Source of the DNA: Macrosoma leucophasiata | Taxonomy: Eukaryota; Arthropoda; Insecta; Lepidoptera; Hedylidae | DNA: 64,000 nucleotides | Direction: 5' to 3' | Assembly (NCBI GenBank): GCA_036365455.1 | Contig: JAWQUS010000030.1 | Location: 9,796,001-9,860,000 of the forward strand | Shown here: positions 45,707 through 56,109 of the stretch, piece after piece | Layout of the letters: each line of letters begins with the position of its first letter | How positions within the stretch are numbered: the first letter of the stretch is position 1 | Notes under the pieces: generated by a model | Told to the model about the DNA's origin: nothing | What the model saw: the letters and a program-made list of their open reading frames with translations, nothing else | Database searches by the model: none | Made by a program: the position numbers and the translations under genes

Positions 45707-47105
45707 GAGGAGAGTCGGGTATATTGTACCTGATAAATTGTACCACCTCAAAATTTTACACCCACTGTACCTTTTTTTCTTTTCTGGCAACACGAAACTG
45801 AGCACTGTCAGCGCCCTCAACTACTTGTCTTTTTGTATCGGCCTCCGGCAAGTACATTCGTTTTTAGAGAAAAAAATGTGTTTTGCAAGTTCTTCGTACA
45901 AATTTTGACACGTGTAGCTAAGGAGATTACACAGTGAAAATATAAGTTACAGTTTTGTTACATTTTTTATTGAATACATCTATAATCACCGCTTCAACCA
46001 TAGAGTTGCGAACATATTATGTTCAGCCATTGTTTTGTGACAAATATTTATTTTTGAAATCTCTTAGTTTAGTAAATTGTACCACCAACAGTTGTTTTAT
46101 TTGTACTGGTACAATTTACCCAACTGGTTGCTATATTTATTATTTAATATGAATTATAACTAACCGATAATACATTATGTAATCATTAAAGAAATAGAAA
46201 TTTAAATTAAATCAAAATTAAATTAAATTAAAATCTAAGTAAAACCAAACCTTTATTTATTATTTTGTATTTTTTTTAGATGAATGATACCCATAAATAG
46301 AAGAAGGAGGTTTCGGAAAGGTATTGTTGGCTCTGGTAAATAAGGAGATGAGCTACAACCAGATATCTGAAACTAATTCGCTTTCAAAACCAACAATTTG
46401 ATGTCATGCCTGAACGCAAAATAAGCTGACAAGATAAAGTGCGTTCGTTGTTGTAAATGGGTTCACGGAACCTGTACATTGAATCAAGATATAATATAAT
46501 ACGAATTTCTTTATACTATTATGGTACAAGAAAATAAAGAGTTTAATCTCAGTACATAAGTAGATTAATAAATAATTGTTGGCTAGCGGAAATAATATTC
46601 TAAAGTTAAAGTGATTTATTATTTTTTAATTTAATATTTAATTTATGTAGAATAATGTATTTAAGTTTGATAAATGTTTAATTTTTTTTAAGTCTATAAT
46701 ACATTTGTTCTTTTGACATATTATGACAGTTTATATTGAAGAAATTTAGGAAATTTTGTTAGTATTGTTTCATAAATAATTAAAATATAATCAATTTATT
46801 TTGTATATTTATTAAACCCTTTTATTTTCATTTATTATTATGTTAATAAGTCTCTTAAGTCTTAGTACAATTTACCTAACCTGTGGTACAATTAATCCGA
46901 CTAGTTGGGTCAATTGTACCGAAGGAAAGCCTTCAGAGAAACGCATATTGTGTGAAATTGGATGAGAGTATGGTGTTGACGTTGCGGTACATGTTAAATG
47001 AGATTCTAAACCATGTGAATCAAGATAAAGAACTAATTTAAATTAGTATCAAAAAAAGATATATTGCAAAAACTGAAAACTGGTACAATATATCCGACTC
47101 TCCCC
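45707..47105 (+). mobile_element. pogo-like DNA transposon remnant (TA target sites)
   Basis: TIRs 'gaggagagtcgggtatattg' (45707) and the complement of 'ggggagagtcggatatattg' (ending 47105), each flanked by TA. At about 46310-46400 the plus strand encodes 'LLALVNKEMSYNQISETN' then 'SLSKPTI', a pipsqueak-type helix-turn-helix as found at the N-terminus of pogo/Tigger transposases. The frame stops immediately after and no DDE domain is seen. The motif GGTACAATTTACC or close variants recurs at least six times in the 1.4 kb besides the two ends (e.g. 45735, 46076, 46108, 46866, 46882, 46908). Superfamily Tc1/mariner, pogo branch, inferred from HTH and TA. Confidence 0.65.
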
Positions 47106-48149
47106 TACATACTGTTAATATATTTATAATACTAGCTGCTGCCCGCGACGTCATCTGCGTCAAGGGTCTCGGGCATCAAACATAGCTTAGATGCCAGTGT
47201 CGCTATAGCATAGGTGTTTTGGAAGCAATACTGTGAGGATGAGGATGCTGACATGATGACATAATCTTGTTGCACTAAAAGAAAATAAGTAACTTTATAG
47301 ACCATGAAAGAGTTTTATGTTCACAAGATATCTGTACTGTGTATCCGTATGTAGTCTCCTGAATATCATATGTAGGTACCTATACGAAACTTTCGAGTTT
47401 CGTATAGGTACCTACATACGGCTGTATTGAATACAAGGACCCTTGATCTTTGAATAGTAAGTTAATTGCTACCGCGTTTCGGTTGGATGGTTACGATCTC
47501 GTCTAGTAGAAACGTAGAGATGTAATCGATTTGCATTGAGAATATTGAGATATCTATTGTGTTTTGTAAGTATACATATTAGTTAGACTTCAAAATCGCT
47601 TTATAATCGCCTAAACTATCAATATCATGAAATGGAAAATTTTCAATAATGGTTTCTTAAAAACTCCCATTATCTTCTAAACTGTTAAATCCAAAATCTT
47701 TGCCTAATTTATAAAAATGAACTCGATGTAGCTAGTGAAGTCTTTACTTATCCAAAATCAAATTAAATATAGCATTTTTTTTTTATTTATGTTACCACCA
47801 TTAAAGATTAGGTATTAAAGGCCCATATGGTCAGGCGGCCCGCTTCCTAATAGTATCTACGAAATCTTATGTCAATCAGACATGTTTCAATAATTCAAGG
47901 ATGATCGATTCTTCAGTAGTTCTATATATCTATAGCGAAAGCATTGTGTCCGGTGTCGTCGGTGCCAGAGACAGATAGATCGATAAGATAGGACAACTCG
48001 GACAGTTTCCTGTCTGTTATGGACTTGCGATCGAAATGCAAATAAGAACCAGCGGCAGCCATGCTGTAAGTACAATATAAATTATAGGTTTTCCTCCTGT
48101 ATTGATCAGTATGATATTTTTTCAGTATCATGTAATCTATTTATATAAA
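47106..48149. other. No gene; contains a perfect hairpin
   Basis: A Helitron-like 3' scrap (actagctgctgcccgcgac) lies at 47133. A hairpin with 23-bp perfect arms (47369-47391 and 47396-47418, loop ttcg) follows. The remainder is AT-rich without recognised exons. Confidence 0.5.
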
Positions 48150-48464
48150 AATCAATTGCTGTTCGTTAGTGTCGCTAAAACTCGAGAAAAATATAAAAAC
48201 ATACAAATAGTTCGTATCTATCAAACCTTGACCCGGCAAACTTCGTATTGCCTCAGAATGAAATAATGTGTCAAAGGTTTGATAGATACGGACTATTTCT
48301 ATGGAAAAATGAAATTATGGTTTCTACTACATTCCTTCAATTTCTTCATATTTTCTTACCTTTTAAACCTTCCCTGGACTTCCAAAAATCATTCAAAATT
48401 AGCCAAATCGGTCCAGCCGTTCTCAAGTTTTAGCGAGACTAACGGACAGCAATTGATTTTTATT
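48150..48464. mobile_element. Rearranged Helitron with two opposed 5' ends
   Basis: Both outer ends are the 5' terminus of the 23675-23919 family ('atcaattgctgttcgttag' at the left; 'aacggacagcaattgat' at the right). The left part is a short inverted copy joined near 48232 to an almost full copy ('gacccggcaaacttcgtatt') that has lost its CTAG end. Followed by (TA)n. Confidence 0.65.
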
Positions 48465-48472
48465 TATATATA

Positions 48473-48504
<32 letters not shown>

Positions 48505-48505
<1 letters not shown>

Positions 48506-48862
48506 AGTCTGTTTTACTACATGAAAGAAATAAACCTTGTGTTGCTGTAAAGAAGATTTATTGTTAGTTTTTTTTATACAGAGACTATTTTATTTAGGTA
48601 ATATAAAACAATATGAACTCAAACCTGTAAAGAAGAAACGACAATGAAAGTTTATTCTTTCACTTTTAAAACATAAAATAATATAATATTAAAATTTTCA
48701 TTGATTATCCAATTGTCAATCAACTCATATTTAAATCTGTCATCTGACATTCTGAATTCGTTTCTTCTTTAAAATCAGACAATTAAAAAGTTAAAAACTA
48801 TAACCAAACTTCATGGTAAGTAAACACACAGAGTGCGAAGAAAGAAATAGTATTTCTTTACA
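48505..48862 (-). repeat. 3' LTR of the gypsy element
   Basis: 358 bp. The Pol reading frame ends inside it at 48791. Confidence 0.9.
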
Positions 48863-51577
48863 TCTCCCCCCATGGGGAAGAAAATTCACCCGTGAATTTT
48901 CACTCCAGTTCTCCATTTGATACTTGCACTCTTTCTCATCCTCTGTTATCTGTACTGGAATTAGTTTTGTGATATGAAAAAGATTTGACTCTGTTTTTCT
49001 ATGTCCTGTATCTATCTCGTAAATTGTATTAGATTTCTTTTTAATTATTTTATATGGTCCAATTCTCAATTCATCTAGCTTTTTCCTATTTAGTTTATTC
49101 CCATTTTCTATGTATACTAGATCTCCCACACTGAATTCTCTTTGTTTTCTATTCCTATCATACCTCATTTTGTTATAGTAATGTGATTTCAAGGTATTAT
49201 TAAGCGCTGTTTTCTTATCTCCGATCCAGTCACTATTTATACCTCCTTGTTGTAGTTCTTTTGGTAAAACCTTAACATCTGTTCCGTATAGCAAATAACA
49301 TGGTGCATAGCCAGTTACTGAGTGGTTAGTCTGATTGTATTTTTCTACACATTCATGTGCTATTGTAGTCCACGCTCTGTTTTCTCCATCTTCATTGATT
49401 TTGCATCTAATTTTGTTAACTATCGTTTGATTCAACCTTTCATTTAGGCCATTAGAAAACGGTGCATTCACTGCTGTAAAAATTATTGTTATTTGTTTGT
49501 CAGTAAGGAACTTCTTGAATTCTTTAGAGTTTATTCCTGGATACTGGTCGGTAAGGAGCATCCCAATCTCTTCGGTTTCAGCGACCTTATTTATTAGCTT
49601 TATAAAGTCATGTGCACCCTGGGTTTTTGATGTTATAATAAATGCATATCTAGTGAAGTGGTCCACTAAAAGATGTATGTATTTCTTGGTTGATCTAGAA
49701 CCACCAAAACCTCCAATTGTGTCTATTGATACTATTTCAAAGGGTCTTGTCGCTGGGCCTAAATATGACATTAATCCGTATTTGTGTTGTCCTCTTGTTT
49801 TGTTTTTTATGCAAATTTCACAATTCCTACAAACATTTTTAATATTTTTCGTTAAATTTTTTGTTGCGTACAGTGAACTAATAGTCGTTAGCATTTGTCC
49901 CACTCCAATGTGACATAGATCTTCATGTATTCGCTTTATAAATTTAATACTGAATTCTTCTGTTATTATTATTTTCTCTTTGTTCCTAATTCTTTTGAAG
50001 TATAAATTGTGTTTTTTGATTATTTTATTATTGTTTCTCTGTATTTCTTTATTTTGATTCTGATCTATTACAATATCTTCTAATGTAATTAAGTTCACAA
50101 CTTTCAGTTGTTCTTCTAGATTATCCTCTGGTTCTAATACAGGATTCCGACTTAAACAGTCCGCTTCTAAATTATCTTTTCCAGGGGAATATTTGATTTT
50201 AAAATCATATTGTGAAAGGTAATAAGTCAAATCACCTAGTTCTTCGTCTGTTCTAGCTTTTAAGTTCATGTTTTCTAATGGTTTATGGTCTGTGTAGACT
50301 GTAAACGATTTACCTATCAGCCAGTACTGCCAATATCTTAGTGCTTCTTTAATAGCTAAGCATTCTAAATATATTGCCTTTTTCTTCTTTTGCGCTCCAT
50401 TCAGTTTTTTTGAAAAATAGGCTACTGGTTTTTCTTTACCATCTAGTTGTACTTGTTTTAAAATTGCTCCAACACCCAGCAGAGAACCATCAGTATAAAT
50501 ATTTATTGGTAGATTTTGATCATAAATTTCTAGTATTGGCTGTGAACACAAGAGACTCTTTATTTTTTCAAACGCATTTTGACATTCTTCAGACCAAACA
50601 AACTTTTGATTTTTTCTTAGCAAATTATGTAATGGGTCAAGAATTATTGCGCTCCTTGGTATATATTTATGGTAAAAGTTTACTTTTCCCAAAAATTGTC
50701 GAATATTCTTCTGTGTTTTTGGTACTGGAAATTCTTTTATCGAAATGAGATTGTCCTTCAGTGGTTGGATAGAATTATATTGAATGATATGTCCCAGGTA
50801 TTTGACCGAATCTGATGCAAATGTACATTTTATAAATTTTAGTCGAAATCCTTCCATTTGAATTGCTTCTAGTAACTGTTTCAAGTGACTTATGTGTTCA
50901 TCAAATGAGTTTGAAAATATCAGGATGTCATCTATATAATTGACAGCAAAATCGGTTAGTTTATATTTTCTAAGTATGTTACACAATATTCTTTGAAATA
51001 TTGCTGGAGCAGTCTTCAAACCAAATGGTAGGCAAGTCCATTGAAAGTGTCCCTCTTGAGTTACAAACCCTGTCTTCTTCCTGTCCTCTACTCGTAGAGG
51101 TATAGACCAAAAAGCTGAATTAACGTCTAAGCTTGTAAAAAATTTGCAATTTCTTGTTTTTGTCATTAAATCGTCAATTAATGGGAAGGGTTGAGCCTGA
51201 GGAACTACAATTTTATTTAAATCCCTGAAGTCTATACAGAGCCTTGATTTTTTATTTTCTTCCTTTTTAAATGTCAAAGTTACTGGTGCTGCGAATGGAC
51301 TATAAGATTCTTCTATAAGCGCATTATCCAATAATTCGGCTATTTGTTCTGCTATCTCTTTTTTGTCTTCTATAGTGCATCTGTATGGCCTCTTGCTGCA
51401 GTATTTATCCATTAATAAATCTATTCTTGCTTCATATCCTTTAACCTTTCCCACGTCATACTTGTTTTTGGCAAAAACTGATTGATATTGTTGTATTAGC
51501 TTATTTATTTCTTCCCTTTTATCATCATCTAAATGACCAACCTTTATTTCAAATTCCTCCTCTTTGATATGTTAATT
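48791..51577 (-). CDS. pol: gypsy Pol: reverse transcriptase-RNase H-integrase
   Basis: Copies the element's RNA and inserts the cDNA. Residues are counted from 51454 as 1; the frame is open back to 51577 and contains a conventional Pol start region but no obvious own start. RT: 'DFRDLN', 'SLDVNSAF' (Asp110), 'LPFGLKTAPAIFQR' and YIDD (173-176). RNase H: Asp321 (YTDGS), Glu364, Asp389 (YTDHKPL), Asp432. Integrase: zinc HHCC (H510, H515, C542, C545) and D578, D636, E672, the last two with the canonical 35-residue spacing. All catalytic residues are present over about 890 codons with no internal stop. The frame differs from protease by one base; a TAA at 51578-51580 just upstream interrupts the overlap. 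It ends inside the 3' LTR. Confidence 0.93.
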
Positions 51578-51620
51578 AAAATTAATTTTGTTTTCGTTTT
51601 CATATTTATTACCTTCATTT

Positions 51621-52022
51621 TCACCTTCGTCTATCTTTTTCTCCATTTTTTTTACTATTCTTTTCATGTAAGTATTGTTTCTGAGTTATTTTTAACTCCT
51701 CATTTTGTACTAGCTTGTATTTCTTTATCATATCTAATCCTATTAAGAAATCATATCTGAATTTGTGTTCGTCAATGATGTACACATCCACATTTTCTTC
51801 TATTTCAAAAATTTTTATTTTTAAATTTGTCAAACCACTTGTTTTTTGGACACCATTAATTGTTACTATGTTTTCTTCATTCGAGTTATGTCCTTTTGTA
51901 TTTAGTTTTAGTAATTTGGAATTAATTAGAGATACATTTGAACCTGAATCGTATACTCCATAAATTTCTAATTTATTATTTAACAGTAGTTTGATCTTAA
52001 TTAATGGTGTCACTACTAGTTT
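51621..52022 (-). CDS. gypsy aspartic protease
   Basis: Cleaves the Gag-Pol polyprotein. The active site reads 'VYDSGSNVSLI' (DSG in place of DTG, a known retroelement variant) and the flap/distal motif is 'YDFLIGLDMI' (ILG-like). It is entered from the Gag zinc-finger frame by a -1 shift at the A_AAA_AAC heptamer (52025-52019); there is no convincing own ATG (a GTG is at 52013). It ends at TGA 51621-51623 and overlaps the Pol frame by several dozen codons, which would need a further +1 (or -2) change. Confidence 0.8.
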   Translation of the reverse strand, partial: KLVVTPLIKIKLLLNNKLEIYGVYDSGSNVSLINSKLLKLNTKGHNSNEENIVTINGVQKTSGLTNLKIKIFEIEENVDVYIIDEHKFRYDFLIGLDMIKKYKLVQNEELKITQKQYLHEKNSKKNGEKDRRR

Positions 52023-53152
52023 TTTTGTTCTGTTTCATTTAACTCTGCTTCAATCACTGAATTATTTACATGTTTAATATATCTTTTATTTAATTTATCA
52101 TCTTCTCTAACTCTAAACCAGCATGCAGCTTCGGAATGATAGCGAACCCCTTTATTTAATTTTACGCATATTTTGCATGGATAACGTCCTTCATTTGTAA
52201 TATTTATCCTTTAATTTTCATACTTTCTGTACGTTCCATTCCTATTTTTATTTACCAAATGTTCATACTTTCTCACCTCATTGAATAAACATACTATATC
52301 GTTCATTGCTTCTCTATTTATCTTCTCTAATACAAAACCTGGCAAACCTACCGCTATCAGATCCACCAGTGTACCTGTATCAATTGAATTTCTCATGTCC
52401 AATAAAAGTTTTTCCTTTTTAATGGCATAGTCCACTAATGAACCATCCTTATATTTAAATAACAATGCATAGGTCACTTGGTTCCAGTTTTGGTTTGCAA
52501 ATGACTCGCACAACTTTTCTTTCCAAACTATCCACTCTGAGTTGAGTGTTAATTTTATAATCATTGAGCTGTACCAATCAACACAACTTTTATCCATAAA
52601 TAGTCGGAGAATCTCAATTTTTTGTTCATCTTTCATAATACCGAAGCGAGAACATTCTCTCTCAAAAATGTCAATCCATTGCCTTGCATTCGAGTTTTTG
52701 CTCGTAAATTTCTCAATCACAAACTTCTCTGCGACATATTTCAGATTCTGTTTTTTTAAATCATGTGTATTTTCTATTAACTTTGTAAACATTTCTTCCA
52801 ATAAATTCGAATCTCTAATTTGTTCTTCAGATGCTCGGTTATGTTCAATTTCCTCCAGATATTGTTCTCCAAATTGTAAGTTACCATCAGCATCTATGTA
52901 AATTTCTCGTAATTTATCTGTCATAGTTATCCAAACTCTTCGTGTCTGATGTCTTTTCTTTAAACTATTTTTTACTTTGTTGTACACAGCTGTCTCAATT
53001 AATTCTTCGTGAAATCCCACAGACTGTAATTCCTCTGGTATAGCAAATTTTTTTTCATCTTTAGTTGTGATTGAGGTTACACAACAAATATTAGATTTTC
53101 CATCATTCGCCGGTAAAATCGTGAATTCAAAACGTAACTGCTCCATTTGCAT
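52019..53152 (-). CDS. gag: gypsy Gag (capsid plus zinc finger, one in-frame stop)
   Basis: Structural protein that packages the RNA. ATG at 53152 ('MQMEQLRFEF'), 313 codons to TAA at 52211-52213. In the same frame past the TAA, a further ~64 codons encode a zinc finger ('CKICVKLNKGVRYHSEAACW', a C-x2-C-x9-H-x4-C pattern) and end at AAAAAAC|TAG. The capsid-type part has the retrotransposon Gag signature region ('QWIDIFERECSRFG', 'CVDWYSSM', 'W---KEKLCESF'). The stop splits capsid from nucleocapsid. It is either a lesion in this copy, an assembly error, or a readthrough stop. Confidence 0.85.
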
Positions 53153-53180
53153 CTTTTTATAAACAAAATTGTCGTTTTAT

Positions 53181-53534
53181 AAGTCTGTTTTACTACATGA
53201 AAGAAATAAACCTTGTGTTGCTGTAAAGAAGATTTATTGTTAGTTTTTTTTATACAGAGACTATTTTATTTAGGTAATATAAAACAATATGAACTCAAAC
53301 CTGTAAAGAAGAAACGACAATGAAAGTTTATTCTTTCACTTTTAAAACATAAAATAATATAATATTAAAATTTTCATTGATTATCCAATTGTCAATCAAC
53401 TCATATTTAAATCTGTCATCTGACATTCTGAATTCGTTTCTTCTTTAAAATCAGACAATTAAAAAGTTAAAAACTATAACCAAACTTCATGGTAAGTAAA
53501 CACACAGAGTGCGAAGAAAGAAATAGTATTTCTT

Positions 53535-53538
<4 letters not shown>
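53181..53538 (-). repeat. 5' LTR of the gypsy element
   Basis: 358 bp, same sequence as 48505-48862 as read by eye. Followed on the right by (TA)n (53539-53580). Confidence 0.9.
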
Positions 53539-53581
<43 letters not shown>

Positions 53582-53584
<3 letters not shown>

Positions 53585-54410
53585 CATACATAGATTACGT
53601 AGCTTTTTGCATGTAAAATCACGTAATGAGAATTCATTTCGTATGATTGATTAAACAAGCGCTTATATCACTTATAGCTGACAAGTGCTGTATTTTAGCA
53701 CTGCGCGGTCAGCACCATGATTGAGATCCTTCAGTGTCAATTTAGTCGTTAATCCTACGAATATTTCGATTTCATTTGGTTCCAGCCACAGCTTAATTTT
53801 AGCCTATCGAACCTTTATCCACATGCAAATTTCTGACGTCAGGTTAGCTAATCTACGTCCACCAATTCGCAGTGGGACAATATGTGAATTGAGGGCGAAG
53901 GTCTGAACTAAGTAATTGAATAAAATGTAGGTTGACGTCATATTGGTACCATGTAACGAAAAACTTTTGCGCCGAACATTTCCACTCAGTCACAGATTAA
54001 TTTGTTAAGGTGATTGGTGTGTGCGCGCAATTATGCGCTCTCTCGCCTTTCGTATTAAATTTTTGTCACCATAAATAAGTAAAAGAACAGTTTTTAATAA
54101 AATATCTTTTACAGATATCGTATAAGAATACGGCTCTTCTATGATCTTTAAAAAAAAATATTTGTGCAAACAATATTATGATTGCGTCAGCTTTCTCACA
54201 GTATTGCCTCCAAAACATCAAAAAACTACATCCATTTTTATTTTGATGTATGTATTGTTGTTTGCAGTAAGTATATTATTATTGTATAAACATCATTAAA
54301 TCATAAAACAAACGAAGCGCGCATGGCCCCGCGGCTGGTGTAGATCGCAAGCGATCTATTCAGTTAAGCGATACGGGTGCGGTCAGTGTGATAGGTGACC
54401 GCTAGTGGCA
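53582..54410. other. No recognised gene
   Basis: AT-rich with a few GC-richer words ('actgcgcggtcagcaccatg'). A short open frame at 53721-53906 is not supported. Confidence 0.35.
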
Positions 54411-54416
54411 AATAAA

Positions 54417-54665
54417 AAAATGCGCGTTTCCTTGTTTCGGAGGGCACGTTAAGCCGTCGGTGCCGGTTGTTATCGATAGATAGCAGTCGTTAAACCTGTC
54501 GGAGGCCTTATGGACGGTTTGAAAATACCCGACAGCGGGTTGGCCACTAATCCGTACCTCCAACCCGCATTGGAGCAGCGTGGTGGAGTAAGCTCCAGGC
54601 CTCCCCTCAAGAAGGGGAGAGATTCGTGCCCAGCAGTAGGACGTATCAAGGGTTGTCATTATTAT
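54417..54665 (-). repeat. Lepidopteran repeat tail
   Basis: Contains 'aagccgtcggtgccggttg', 'gacagcgggttggccac' and the inverted 'cccagcagtaggacgtatca' tail with ATT repeats, a combination I recall as frequent in lepidopteran genomes. Confidence 0.5.
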
Positions 54666-54748
54666 TATTCCACTCATTAATATTCACATTTTATATTTTT
54701 TACATATACATATATATAATACATACCTACATTTTTGCCAATTTGCAA

Positions 54749-55205
54749 GCAATTTCGCCTTGCCTTCTGACGCTGACGTATGTCAGAGTCAGGTAAGGCG
54801 AAATTGCTATTGCCAGTGGTAACAAATGTTTTTCCTGATCTACCAGGAGCTTCCAAGAAAAACATTTTACCCTGGTTTTGCCCAACGCTTTCAAGGTTTC
54901 GTATGGTGGTCATTTCGCCCGGATCGTAATTTGTCTCAGCGTTATACTCCCGATTTCCACGGTCTTGTTGCGGTGATGATTGGGGAGCTGGTAACCCATA
55001 TTCGATCAGTGGGTTGCCGCCGATAGAAATGACCATATCTTGAAGTAAACTGTGTTCATCAGTTAATTCGACTTCGTCTCCAGTAGCACGTCTCAAAGCT
55101 CGTAGAAAATCTTCAGACAGATGATGGCGATACTTCTCCGTCAACGACCTCCGCGAGGGTTTCATCCCAGTTTTGGTCATCGTCGAGGAGGTGACCAAAA
55201 CTGGG
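54749..55205 (-). pseudogene. Helitron helicase fragment bounded by fold-backs
   Basis: The minus-strand frame from about 55200 carries a Helitron RepHel/PIF1-type helicase piece. It has the spacer region ('LIEYGLPAPQ', 'NREYNAETNYDPGEM') followed by 'NQGKMFFLEAPGRSGKTFV', a Walker A in which the usual GGTGKT reads GRSGKT. Right after Walker A the sequence turns back on itself in a hairpin (54749-54777 / 54781-54807, nearly perfect). The other end is a 14-bp perfect hairpin (55166-55179 / 55192-55205). No Rep nuclease, no downstream helicase motifs. A broken internal fragment of an autonomous Helitron. Confidence 0.75.
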
Positions 55206-56105
55206 TGTTGTTTATTTCCGTGGGATTGAGTGATTTTCCCCCAGTCAAAAGTAGCCTAAATGTTCACCATCACACATTCAGATTTAGTATCTATCTATAC
55301 TTCACAAATAGTTTCATTCGAATCCGTCCAGTAGTATCGGAGAGTAGCCTGGACAAACAGACAAACAGACAGACAAGAAAATGAAAAAACATTGAAAGTT
55401 GTCTAATACTATTTTAACATCGCCCTCAATTAGTTTTTCGTAAATATATTCATTGTACAGACACACGGATTTTACTGTTTAATCATTTGTCTATATTGAT
55501 TATAAAACGTCTCTGAAACTTTTAAGAGGGTCGCAGAAAAACAAACTTTAGAAGTGTCCGCGTCTTTGATTCCCTAATTGTCGAGCAATGTAGGTAATAC
55601 AATAATTGTATTACCTACATTTTATTTTTTACATTCAAAATTATTTTGAATGTTAAAAGTAGAAACGTAGCTATAACGTAGCAATTTAATTTACATCATT
55701 AAAAGCAAATTTATAGACGTATTTATGTCAAAATAATATTGTTGTGTTGTTTTCACCTCTGTGACGTAGCTTCTAAAGAAAACAAGGGGCGTGACGACGA
55801 CGAGACAAGCTTTATCCGGGAGCAACAATTTAGGGAACAAGGCCATCGTATAAAGTTATCATTATGTTAACTAACTGTAGCGTCAGCTGAGGTGGCGTTT
55901 CTGTTTTTAGAAAATAATGCGGATTAATATTCGGTGTCTAGTTGGCACGCAAGGCACGTAACCTTTAAAGTAACACTGATTGTTCCAAGATCAAATTTGT
56001 TCTGGCAATCGTAAATCAAAATCGTTATGGTAGGTATCACACTAGTTTATCCACACATTCCACATCAAACTTATAGTAGTGTCCAATGAAGCTGATGTAA
56101 GAGTT
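55206..56105. repeat. Repeats only: hairpins and Rep-D copy 2
   Basis: A Helitron-like scrap (about 55320-55380, 'gaatccgtccagtag', 'acaaacagacagac'). A perfect palindrome with 17-bp arms (55587-55603 / 55605-55621) is followed by a second small hairpin ('acattcaaaa...ttttgaatgt', about 55630-55652). Rep-D copy 2 (minus) spans 55700-55898. No genes. Confidence 0.6.
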
Positions 56106-56109
56106 CTAG

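Larger units (their letters stand above)
48505..53538 (-). mobile_element. Ty3/gypsy LTR retrotransposon, nearly complete
   Basis: 5034 bp on the minus strand, inserted in a (TA)n microsatellite so the TSD is masked. LTRs 48505-48862 (3') and 53181-53538 (5') are both 358 bp and read as identical by eye, implying very recent insertion. The 5' LTR starts TGTAAAG; the outer end reads ACAGACTT, so the TG...CA rule is only half met. The polypurine tract is a G-run (ggggggaga) just before the 3' LTR. No TGG-type primer-binding site directly abuts the 5' LTR. Gag, protease and Pol follow in the usual order with RT-RNase H-integrase. Two in-frame stops (52211-52213, 51578-51580) and a protease/Pol frame change are the only visible lesions. 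Confidence 0.92.

Noticed and set aside
51533..51963. Plus-strand hydrophobic frames opposite the gypsy protease
   Set aside because: Shadows of the A-rich Gag/protease coding strand; Phe/Leu/Ile-rich by base composition only.
53467..53658. 63-codon minus frame ending like the Pol C-terminus
   Set aside because: It is the 5' LTR copy of the sequence in which the Pol frame terminates, preceded by translated (TA)n.
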